Below, piece after piece: positions 1-4,961 of a DNA stretch of 5,866 bases (the first letter of the stretch is position 1; every line of letters starts with the position of its first letter). The translations under genes were made by a program, and so were the position numbers. Location of the stretch: NCBI GenBank assembly GCA_003520965.1, contig DOTU01000317.1, positions 1 through 5,866 of the forward strand, read 5' to 3'. A model generated the notes under the pieces. The model had not been told where the DNA came from, searched no databases, and saw only the letters and a program-made list of their open reading frames with translations. The DNA comes from Candidatus Zixiibacteriota bacterium. GTDB taxonomy: Bacteria > Zixibacteria > MSB-5A5 > UBA10806.

Positions 1-119
1 TTACCGGCGCCGTTGGGGCCAAGCAGACCCAACACTTCGCCTTTTTTTGCCTTGAAGGAGGCGTCAGCCAATGCAACCACCGGACCGTAGCTCATGCATA
101 ACCCGTCGGCTTCAACCAT
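1..119 (-). CDS. ABC transporter ATP-binding protein, N-terminal fragment (cut by window edge)
   Basis: This is the first 39 codons of an ABC-type ATPase, the cytoplasmic subunit that hydrolyses ATP to drive a transporter. The start is ATG at 119, with GAGGG (complement of 128-132) eight bases upstream. The beginning reads MVEADGLCMSYGPVVALADA. Tyr11 sits where the A-loop aromatic that stacks on adenine is expected. Residues 31-39 (GLLGPNGAG) are the Walker A P-loop, and the window ends within the codon of its lysine. Everything diagnostic downstream (Q-loop, signature LSGGQ, Walker B, H-loop) lies outside. The GLLGPNGAG form is common in ABC-2-type exporters and CcmA/GldA-like ATPases, but the substrate cannot be told from 39 residues. 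No partner permease is visible; it would have to lie to the left, downstream of this gene. Confidence 0.93.
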   Translation of the reverse strand, partial: MVEADGLCMSYGPVVALADASFKAKKGEVLGLLGPNGAG

Positions 120-132
120 AGCTTATACCCTC

Positions 133-448
133 ATGTTAGTTGTTGTTTTTCCATCTTTATCCGCATCTTATCATCCACAAAGAAAAGTATACCCCTGACA
201 ATATCCAAAGTTCGATAAAATATTGAATAACCGTAAAAAAATCCACTATTAAATGGAAGGGGGGAGTCCTGAGTGCAAGTATTTTGGGGATGGACACATA
301 CGATTCTTCCGTATGCCTCAAGATGGAAGCGATTTTTCGGCGACATCCTGAAGCGTTTTAAGCTGGCATACGAGCACATATACCAGCCACGGGCTTTTTG
401 TGGTTTGACGTATCTCCCGGTGCGCTAACCTACTGACACTTAATATTA
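133..448. other. Non-coding stretch between the ABC ATPase and the FISUMP lipoprotein gene
   Basis: About 316 bases hold no gene that I accept. An open frame on the minus strand (379 to 131) is possible but its product is not protein-like in composition, has no Shine-Dalgarno site that I can see, and its stop codon falls inside the ribosome-binding region of the ABC gene. Visible structure is limited to a 6-bp inverted repeat, CATACG (297-302) and CGTATG (310-315), with another CATACG at 367-372, and a possible -10 element for the ABC gene at 186-191. I see no RNA-gene fold or riboswitch. Confidence 0.5.
186..191 (-). promoter_or_regulatory. Possible -10 element for the ABC ATPase gene
   Basis: On the minus strand TATACT lies about 67 bases upstream of the ATG, in the context GGGGTATACTTTT. 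I find no convincing -35 hexamer 16-18 bases further upstream, so the call rests on one hexamer. The same GGTATACT string occurs in the proposed promoter of the leftward HtrA gene (4586-4593), which gives slight support. Confidence 0.25.
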
Positions 449-474
449 GCCGTCAGGTGAGGCCACCTGACGGC
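449..474 (-). terminator. Hairpin terminator of the FISUMP lipoprotein gene
   Basis: A perfect inverted repeat with 11-bp arms (449-459 and 464-474, arm GCCGTCAGGTG) and a 4-base loop starts 12 bases past the stop codon of the leftward gene. The stem is GC-rich and strong. The tract that follows on the minus strand is TAATATTAAG, not a clean T run. Intrinsic termination is therefore likely but not textbook; a transcript-stabilising or repeated palindromic element is the alternative. Confidence 0.6.
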
Positions 475-486
475 ACATCTTAGAAT

Positions 487-1491
487 CTAATCCTTAACGC
501 AGCGGACTGAGAAACCCTGGCGCTTAGTTAAAAATTGGCGATAGATTCCACCAGAATTCGAATATAAATAGATATTCCAGGAATAAATACCGAAGTACTC
601 AGTGGACGTCCAGAAATTGGCATAATTACCCATCGCTGCGTAAGCACCATTATCGCTGCTTCGAACACCGCCAGGCAGGCCGGAAAAACCGCTTTCATTA
701 GTGGCTCCAAGGTTTGGGATGTCCCAGTGCGAGGTGCCGGATTCTTTCAGCTTGCCCCCGGCAATTTGGTATCCTCCAAGATATTCGATTATTACTTGCC
801 AGTCGGAATCGCTGGCCACATGCCAGCCTACAGGCGCTATATTTCGGCTGTCGTTTACAGCAAACCAATTGTACAATCTACCATATACCGCCACATTTCC
901 TATATCATCGTTATAGTTGCAATACCCTCCTAAGGAAGTGAGTTTCCATGTACTATCGCTCGTCACATTGGGAATCGAATCGCCATTTCGATAATTAGTT
1001 ACTTTCAAATTCTCAGCCATCCACCATTGAGTACCTATTTTTATCGTCCGATAAATATTGTTATTAATATCAATAATTGTCCCCGATGAATCCGGGTTGG
1101 CCGTTGTAAATGATAAAGTATCGCCATAACCGATTCCGGCATCATTCATGGCATAGGCACGGACATAGTAGTGTGTTGCGGCGTTTAAGCCTGTAATTAT
1201 GCTGGTGAATGTCCCTGTTCCGGTGCTATCATAAGTTTGATCATGAAAATAAACAGGCATCGGATTCGTATTCCAGCATACGCCCCGATGGATAACGATT
1301 GCCCCGCCGTCGGAAGAGATAATCCCGCCGCATCGGGCCGTCGTTGGCGTTATATCGCTGACTGCGGCTGTGGTTAATGTCGGCACCTGCGCGGGCGGAG
1401 TACTTGGTTTATCCTTTGAGCAGGAAATAAACGTTAACAAAGTAAGAATCGCCAAAACCGAAGACAAAATTATGGTAGGTTTATTGCGCAT
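487..1491 (-). CDS. FISUMP-domain lipoprotein with an FnIII-like domain
   Basis: This is a predicted exported lipoprotein of 334 residues. The start is ATG at 1491, because GGAG (complement of 1499-1502) sits 7 bases upstream; ATG at 1497 would leave a gap of only one base. Residues 1-23 form a signal peptide (MRNKPT, then a hydrophobic core), followed by Cys24 in FISC, a usable but non-consensus lipobox with Phe at -3. A Pro/Thr linker leads to a fibronectin-III-like beta domain (about 37-131, with LNAATHYYVRAYA at 102-114). Residues 137-334 are a complete Fibrobacter succinogenes major paralogous (FISUMP, Fib_succ_major) domain: WWMAENLK at 156, YGRLYNW at 203, GWHVASDSDW at 222, GGKLKE at 245, NESGFSGLPGG at 265, FWTSTE at 293 and GFSVRCVKD at the end. 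The molecular role of FISUMP domains is not established; surface adhesion or carbohydrate contact is only a guess. The gene is monocistronic, bounded by a hairpin downstream and a divergent gene upstream. Confidence 0.93.
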   Translation of the reverse strand: MRNKPTIILSSVLAILTLLTFISCSKDKPSTPPAQVPTLTTAAVSDITPTTARCGGIISSDGGAIVIHRGVCWNTNPMPVYFHDQTYDSTGTGTFTSIITGLNAATHYYVRAYAMNDAGIGYGDTLSFTTANPDSSGTIIDINNNIYRTIKIGTQWWMAENLKVTNYRNGDSIPNVTSDSTWKLTSLGGYCNYNDDIGNVAVYGRLYNWFAVNDSRNIAPVGWHVASDSDWQVIIEYLGGYQIAGGKLKESGTSHWDIPNLGATNESGFSGLPGGVRSSDNGAYAAMGNYANFWTSTEYFGIYSWNIYLYSNSGGIYRQFLTKRQGFSVRCVKD

Positions 1492-1498
1492 TATCATG

Positions 1499-1502
1499 CT
1501 CC
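1499..1502 (-). promoter_or_regulatory. Shine-Dalgarno site that sets the FISUMP lipoprotein start
   Basis: GGAG on the minus strand lies 7 bases before the ATG at 1491 but only one base before the ATG at 1497, in the arrangement AAAAGGAGCATGATAATG. The open frame continues upstream to TTG at 1590. A start there would put about 33 non-hydrophobic residues in front of the signal peptide, so 1491 is preferred. Confidence 0.7.
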
Positions 1503-1509
1503 TTTTCAC

Positions 1510-1515
1510 ATTATA
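1510..1515 (-). promoter_or_regulatory. Possible -10 element of the FISUMP lipoprotein gene
   Basis: A consensus TATAAT is present on the minus strand 18 bases upstream of the start codon. Initiation 6-7 bases further on would give a leader of only about 12 bases, barely containing the Shine-Dalgarno site. No good -35 hexamer lies 16-18 bases upstream (TTACGC at best). It is an exact hexamer in an unusual position. Confidence 0.3.
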
Positions 1516-1694
1516 CTCTTCTAAATTCAACAGCGTAAGAACGGGCGACCGAGGACGGCTGCCGCGTAAGCAATCTTCATTTGGGTGCAAATCAACAAGT
1601 GCTAAAGCTACGTAAGAATATTGGAGTCCAGTTAATATGTCAATCTTTTTTAGCTTTTAGCGGAGAAGATAAGCACCACAATCGGTATCTCTCC

Positions 1695-1710
1695 ATTTCG
1701 ATTGCGAAAT
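1695..1710. promoter_or_regulatory. Palindrome overlapping the PLP-enzyme promoter, possible operator
   Basis: ATTTCG-ATTG-CGAAAT is an inverted repeat with perfect 6-bp arms that covers the proposed -35 hexamer. A dimeric repressor bound here would block polymerase. It is not a MetJ box (AGACGTCT) and I do not recognise a regulator for it. Six-base arms can occur by chance in AT-rich DNA. Confidence 0.3.
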
Positions 1711-1730
1711 CATCAGATAATGGCTATATT
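1702..1730 (+). promoter_or_regulatory. Probable sigma-70-type promoter of the PLP enzyme gene
   Basis: TTGCGA (1702-1707, four of six against TTGACA) and TATATT (1725-1730, five of six against TATAAT) are separated by 17 bases. Transcription would begin near 1737, giving a leader of about 46 bases. A second TAATAT at 1753-1758 has no good -35 partner. The assignment is by consensus matching only. Confidence 0.45.
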
Positions 1731-1773
1731 TTCGCTCTGGAAACGATTTGAATAATATGCAAAATAAATAAGT

Positions 1774-1777
1774 GAGG
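1774..1777 (+). promoter_or_regulatory. Shine-Dalgarno site deciding the GTG start of the PLP enzyme
   Basis: GAGG in GTGAGGTAGATGTG lies 5 bases before GTG at 1783 and 3 bases before an ATG at 1781 that is in a different frame. GTG is the only start that opens the enzyme frame here; an in-frame TAA at 1765-1767 excludes anything further upstream. Confidence 0.7.
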
Positions 1778-1782
1778 TAGAT

Positions 1783-3060
1783 GTGCACGGCGATAATAAG
1801 AAAAACTGGTGGAAATCGGCGCTGCCGAATTGCCAACCGCAAACCAGAGTCCTGACAGCGGGGTACGATCCCGATCTCTCCGAGATGTCGGCCAAGGTCC
1901 CAATTTTCCCAACATCGACATTCCTATTCAGAACCGCGGAGGACGGCGAGCGCTTCTTTTATCTACAAAATAACCCCGATAAGAGAACTCCTGGTGACGA
2001 TCTCGGCCTGATTTATTCCCGAATGAACAATCCCAATATGGAGATTGTCGAAGACAAGATGCTGACCCAGGAGCTTGGCGCCGAGGCCGCGGCAGTACTG
2101 CCATCGGGGATGTCAGCAATTTCTACGATGTGCCTGGCTCTTCTGAAACCCGGCGATTATATCATCTACTCCGCTCCGGTTTACGGCGGCACCGAGCATT
2201 TCTTTCACGACATCCTCTCTAAATTCGGAATACATGCCATTCCCGTTTACGGCCCCGATCCGGCGGAATATAAAGCTGCCATTGACGCTCACAAAGACAA
2301 TGTGGCTATGGTCTTTATTGAGACTCCGGCTAATCCCACCATGGCTCAAACCGATATCGAGGCAATTGTTCAACTTGCTAAAAAATACAAAGGCGCTAAC
2401 GGTAAGGTGCTGGTGGTGTCTGATAACACCTTCCTGGGGCCGGTTTTTCAGCATCCGTTCCAACTGGGAGTTGATCTGGTAGTCTATTCCGCCACCAAGT
2501 TTCTTGGCGGTCACTCGGATCTTATCGGCGGCTTTGTATTAGGCGGGAAGGATTTGCTCACCAAGGTAAAATCGTTCCGTTCGGTGGTGGGAGCGACAAC
2601 CGACCCGTTCTGCTGCTGGTTGATATCGCGCTCGCTGGAAACCGTGGAGCTTCGGATGCGCAAGTGCGCGGAAAATGCCATGCAGATCGCCGAGTTTTTG
2701 GTTGGCCATCCCAACGTGACCAAAGTAATATATCCAGGTTTGCTCAAAGAGAACGATCCACAGTGTGCAATATTCAAAAAGCAATGCAGCGGCCCCGGCT
2801 CGTTGATCTCCTTCTATGTCAAAGGCGGGAAGAAGGAAGCCTTTGAGGTGCTAAACCATGTTAAAATTTGCCGGTTGGCAGTCAGTTTGGGCGGCACGGA
2901 GACCCTTATTGAGCATCCTCGTAGGCATACCCATGCCAGCGTACCGGAAGAAATGTGCCAGAAGGTAGGTTTGACCGATTCGATGATCCGCATCTCAATC
3001 GGCCTGGAGGCTCCAATCGATCTGATCGAGGATCTTAATCAGGCGTTGAATAGAATTTGA
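1783..3060 (+). CDS. Cys/Met-metabolism PLP-dependent enzyme (methionine gamma-lyase / cystathionine gamma-synthase family)
   Basis: This is a cytoplasmic, PLP-dependent enzyme of 425 residues acting on sulfur amino acids by beta/gamma elimination or replacement. Family landmarks are all present: YSR at 78-80 (the Arg/Tyr that reach the neighbouring subunit's PLP phosphate), SGM at 108-110 (phosphate loop), Tyr134 stacking on PLP, Asp214 in SDNTF (pyridine nitrogen), Lys239 in SATKF (Schiff base), Ser368 in SLGGTETL and Arg403 in MIRISIGLE (substrate carboxylate). The length is slightly above the usual 380-400. The N-terminus (TRVLTAGYDPD) and the GGHSDLIGG motif resemble the longer methionine gamma-lyase-like subgroup. 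The residue after Tyr134-Gly135 is Gly136, where classical methionine gamma-lyases have a catalytic cysteine, so the exact reaction is open: methionine or cystathionine lyase, or cystathionine/O-acetylhomoserine synthase. It appears to be transcribed alone, from a promoter at 1702-1730 to a terminator at 3076-3112. Confidence 0.93.
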   Translation: MHGDNKKNWWKSALPNCQPQTRVLTAGYDPDLSEMSAKVPIFPTSTFLFRTAEDGERFFYLQNNPDKRTPGDDLGLIYSRMNNPNMEIVEDKMLTQELGAEAAAVLPSGMSAISTMCLALLKPGDYIIYSAPVYGGTEHFFHDILSKFGIHAIPVYGPDPAEYKAAIDAHKDNVAMVFIETPANPTMAQTDIEAIVQLAKKYKGANGKVLVVSDNTFLGPVFQHPFQLGVDLVVYSATKFLGGHSDLIGGFVLGGKDLLTKVKSFRSVVGATTDPFCCWLISRSLETVELRMRKCAENAMQIAEFLVGHPNVTKVIYPGLLKENDPQCAIFKKQCSGPGSLISFYVKGGKKEAFEVLNHVKICRLAVSLGGTETLIEHPRRHTHASVPEEMCQKVGLTDSMIRISIGLEAPIDLIEDLNQALNRI

Positions 3061-3075
3061 ATTTCAATTATATGA

Positions 3076-3112
3076 AATAAAACCGGGAAGCAATGCGGTT
3101 CCCGGCTTTATT
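3076..3112. terminator. Bidirectional intrinsic terminator between convergent genes
   Basis: The core stem is CCGGGAA (3083-3089) with TTCCCGG (3099-3105) around a 9-base loop. After one A-C mismatch it extends by AAATAA (3076-3081) with TTTATT (3107-3112). The outer arms supply a T-rich tail on each strand, so the element can end the PLP-enzyme transcript (stop at 3060) and the leftward HtrA transcript (stop at 3137). Confidence 0.85.
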
Positions 3113-3136
3113 ATTTCTCAGAATCGAAACAAACGT

Positions 3137-4513
3137 CTAATCAACTTTAGTCTTGGATGCAGAATCGGGAGACGGGATACTTGATTTATCCAGAAGTCCT
3201 AATTTTCTCTCTTTGCCTCGAAGCAATGATAGCAGGACATAATTATCGTTGGCGGCCTGATTTATGGCAGCCTTGAAGCTCCTGAAATCAGGTGTTGGTT
3301 GATGATTAACTTCGGTGATAACATCACCTTCAAAAAGAGATGCCTTATCGGCCACCGTACCGACATCAACAAATGATACATAGACGCCTTGTTTGGTTTC
3401 GAGCAGGAGAGAGCGATACATATCATCGGTGATTTCCTTAACAGTAAAGCCTAAACCAGTTTCGTACTCATCAGCTTTAATCTTTGGTTGCTCACCGATT
3501 TCAATGCTGAGCTTTTTGGTAGTACCGTCGCGATAAACTGTAACATTTTTGGCAGCTCCGACAGGTGATTGAGAGATCAACAGGGCAAGTCTGTTAAGAT
3601 CATCATCTTTCTCAGCGCTGAGCGTATCATTATCGTACTTGAGAAGGACATCACCAGCTTGAAGGCCAGCCTTGGCCGCGGGGGAACCGTCAAGAACATC
3701 AGAAACAAGAATGCCTTCCATATCAGGCTTGCCGAGATATTTGGCGTAACTTCGATTCAGTGGCTGAGTGATCACGCCCAGCCAGCCACGTTCGATATTG
3801 CCGGTTTTCATCAGTTTGTCTTTGACTTCAATTGCGATATTTATGGGAATTGTAAATCCCTGAGTCTGACCCATGCCGCGGGAGTTAATGCCGATGACTT
3901 CACCATTCAAGTTAACCAGCGGTCCGCCCGATGAGCCGGGTGCAATGGCGGCGTCAGTCTGGATAAAATCGTTGAGCAGGGGAGTACTCGATTGGGCGCT
4001 TAAAACGCGGCCCTTGCCTGAGACAATCCCGAATGAAACCGTACGGTCAAAGCCGTATGGATTGCCAACTGCAATTACCCATTCTCCAACCTGCAGAGAG
4101 TCGGAATTGCCGAGCTTGGCAACCTGTAAATGCACATCTGATGGCACGTCGATCTTAAGCAACGCCAGATCGGTGAGTTTGTCGGTTCCGATCACTTCCG
4201 CCCGATATTCCCGATTGGATTCAGGGGTAACAGTTACTTCAACATACTTATCAACCACATGTTCATTGGTCAGGATATAGCCGGTGCGATCGATTATCAC
4301 GCCCGAGCCCAGCGCCTGAAATCTTTGTGTATCTTGTTTTTTTACGACTTCGATATGTACAACTGCAGGGGTGATTGAATCCGCCACCGAAATTATCAGC
4401 GACTTAAGCTCGTCGAAAATTGCCAGTCCTTTATTCTGAACCTGAGGCTTTGCGAGGGCGTTAGCGAAGGTCAGGACGATCAGGCATAAGGTAAGAAGAA
4501 AGCCTTTTTTCAT
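3137..4513 (-). CDS. htrA: Exported HtrA/Do-type serine protease with two PDZ domains and short LA loop
   Basis: This is a periplasmic or exported serine protease/chaperone of 458 residues that would degrade misfolded envelope proteins. ATG at 4513 is preceded by GAGGTGG (complement of 4520-4526) at a 6-base gap. Residues 1-21 are a Sec signal peptide (MKKG, hydrophobic core, cleavage after ALA). The trypsin-like domain spans about 40-235 with the triad His85 (TNEHVV), Asp115 (TDLALLK) and Ser195 (PGSSGGPL). Ser194 replaces the asparagine usual before the catalytic serine. PDZ1 covers about 243-340 (WLGVITQPL), PDZ2 about 352-440 (GLGFTVKEI), and a short Ser/Lys-rich tail follows. Only about 14 residues separate the first strand (AVVHIEV) from GSGVII, so the long regulatory LA loop of DegP is missing, a DegS-like trait. 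It is divergent from a second HtrA gene and is probably controlled from the shared upstream region. Confidence 0.95.
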   Translation of the reverse strand: MKKGFLLTLCLIVLTFANALAKPQVQNKGLAIFDELKSLIISVADSITPAVVHIEVVKKQDTQRFQALGSGVIIDRTGYILTNEHVVDKYVEVTVTPESNREYRAEVIGTDKLTDLALLKIDVPSDVHLQVAKLGNSDSLQVGEWVIAVGNPYGFDRTVSFGIVSGKGRVLSAQSSTPLLNDFIQTDAAIAPGSSGGPLVNLNGEVIGINSRGMGQTQGFTIPINIAIEVKDKLMKTGNIERGWLGVITQPLNRSYAKYLGKPDMEGILVSDVLDGSPAAKAGLQAGDVLLKYDNDTLSAEKDDDLNRLALLISQSPVGAAKNVTVYRDGTTKKLSIEIGEQPKIKADEYETGLGFTVKEITDDMYRSLLLETKQGVYVSFVDVGTVADKASLFEGDVITEVNHQPTPDFRSFKAAINQAANDNYVLLSLLRGKERKLGLLDKSSIPSPDSASKTKVD

Positions 4514-4585
4514 TTGAGGCCACCTCTGTTGAATGCGCTCAATCTGAACATTTGTTTTGCTCCTTGTGTTTGCATTTTCATAATG

Positions 4586-4614
4586 AGTATACCTTGAATA
4601 ACCAACTTATGCCA
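4586..4614 (-). promoter_or_regulatory. Possible promoter of the leftward HtrA gene
   Basis: On the minus strand TATACT (4586-4591) is preceded by TGGCAT (4609-4614) at 17 bases, or CTGGCA (4610-4615) at 18 bases. The -10 fits well and the -35 is moderate. Transcription would start near 4579, giving a leader of about 65 bases. It does not fit sigma-54 (no GC element at the right distance) or a sigma-32 consensus. Confidence 0.4.
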
Positions 4615-4650
4615 GCCATAAGTGATACAAGAACCATACGGCTATTATAG

Positions 4651-4667
4651 TTTTGGGAACGCCAAAC
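4651..4667. promoter_or_regulatory. Candidate operator, degenerate TTTTGG-N5-CCAAAC site
   Basis: TTTTGG-GAACG-CCAAAC has the same half-sites and the same 5-base spacing as the perfect site at 4881-4897. It lies about 36 bases upstream of the -35 region of the leftward HtrA promoter, centred near -80 from the predicted start. Alone it would not be called; the matching geometry of the other site is the reason to list it. Confidence 0.4.
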
Positions 4668-4685
4668 GATTCCGCTAATTAGAAG

Positions 4686-4702
4686 AATATTTCCGAAATA
4701 TT
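4686..4702. promoter_or_regulatory. Perfect 17-bp palindrome, candidate regulator site
   Basis: AATATTTC-C-GAAATATT has perfect 8-bp arms around one base. It sits about 70 bases upstream of the leftward HtrA promoter and about 200 bases upstream of the rightward one. The half-site differs from the TTTTGG/CCAAA sites, so a different protein would bind it. AT-richness raises the chance expectation, but 8-bp perfect arms remain uncommon in a region this short. Confidence 0.4.
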
Positions 4703-4880
4703 AAGAAGGATGGATATATCGAACTTTGTTGATTGAAAAGAAGTTTAAATAATTAGAAGTGCCTTTCCCCCCAAAAAATATGGATGGGATATGTTCGGCA
4801 ACAATCGTAACCCATTGATATCTAAGGGCAAAGGGAAAATTATGAACTGTTTACTTTAAAACTGGAACATTTTAGCCTGA

Positions 4881-4897
4881 TTTTGGTATTACCAAAA
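4881..4897. promoter_or_regulatory. Perfect 17-bp palindrome next to the rightward HtrA -35, candidate operator
   Basis: TTTTGGTA-T-TACCAAAA has perfect 8-bp arms and ends 5 bases before the -35 hexamer at 4903. Its centre is near -48 from the predicted transcription start, a position typical of an activator touching polymerase or of a repressor blocking it. A further half-site TTTGGTA (4920-4926) overlaps the -10 hexamer 38 bases downstream in the same orientation. Confidence 0.55.
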
Positions 4898-4902
4898 AGA
4901 AG

Positions 4903-4930
4903 TTGACAAAATAACATTATTTGGTAAAAT
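4903..4930 (+). promoter_or_regulatory. Sigma-70-type promoter of the rightward HtrA gene
   Basis: A perfect TTGACA (4903-4908) and TAAAAT (4925-4930, five of six) are separated by 16 bases. Initiation near 4937 leaves a leader of about 25 bases with AGGAGG at 4948-4953. It is the best promoter in the window. Confidence 0.8.
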
Positions 4931-4961
4931 GCAAGTTTAACATCTTTAGGAGGAATAGAAA

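Larger units (their letters stand above)
1498..1782. other. Divergent intergenic region between lipoprotein and PLP-enzyme genes
   Basis: About 285 bases hold no accepted gene. The part nearest the lipoprotein gene (about 1530-1570) is more GC-rich than its surroundings and stays open in the lipoprotein frame. It contains three copies of CGTAAG (1534-1539, 1565-1570, 1611-1616). The part nearest the PLP-enzyme gene is AT-rich and holds its probable promoter (1702-1730) with an overlapping palindrome (1695-1710). An imperfect inverted repeat, GCTAAAGCT (1601-1609) and AGCTTTTAGC (1652-1661), is widely spaced. I see no riboswitch (SAM, T-box or cobalamin) fold. Confidence 0.5.
4514..4961. other. 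AT-rich divergent regulatory region between two HtrA genes
   Basis: These 448 bases hold no gene; the longest frames are short and lack family features. They contain a promoter for each flanking gene, two sites of the form TTTTGG-N5-CCAAA (4651-4667 and 4881-4897), a perfect 17-bp palindrome (4686-4702), a 10-bp direct repeat TAATTAGAAG (4676-4685 and 4750-4759), and a run of six C followed by six A near 4767-4778. The length and density of symmetric sites exceed what two constitutive promoters need. Confidence 0.7.

Noticed and set aside
131..379. 82-codon open frame on the minus strand just upstream of the ABC ATPase
   Set aside because: No Shine-Dalgarno site, no family resemblance, odd composition, and its stop overlaps the ribosome-binding region of the ABC gene. 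A short host-specific gene cannot be fully excluded.
1530..1600. Possible tRNA-like segment (GGTGCAAATC resembles a T-loop)
   Set aside because: No acceptor, D-arm or anticodon stem can be paired around it.
2113..2514. 133-codon minus-strand open frame inside the PLP enzyme gene
   Set aside because: It lies wholly opposite a strongly conserved coding region and has no recognisable protein features, so it is a shadow.
3569..4280. Two overlapping plus-strand open frames (121 and 135 codons) inside the leftward HtrA gene
   Set aside because: They are antisense to conserved protease and PDZ sequence, with no start signals or protein-like features.
4592..4620. CTTGAA upstream region considered as a sigma-32 heat-shock promoter, and TGGCAT as a sigma-54 promoter
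   Set aside because: No CCCCAT-type -10 follows CTTGAA at 13-14 bases and the strand is wrong for the nearest gene. The sigma-54 GC element is absent at the required spacing.
4834..4858. Mini-ORF after AAAGGG (ATG at about 4842)
   Set aside because: It encodes only five residues before a stop and has no regulatory-peptide character.
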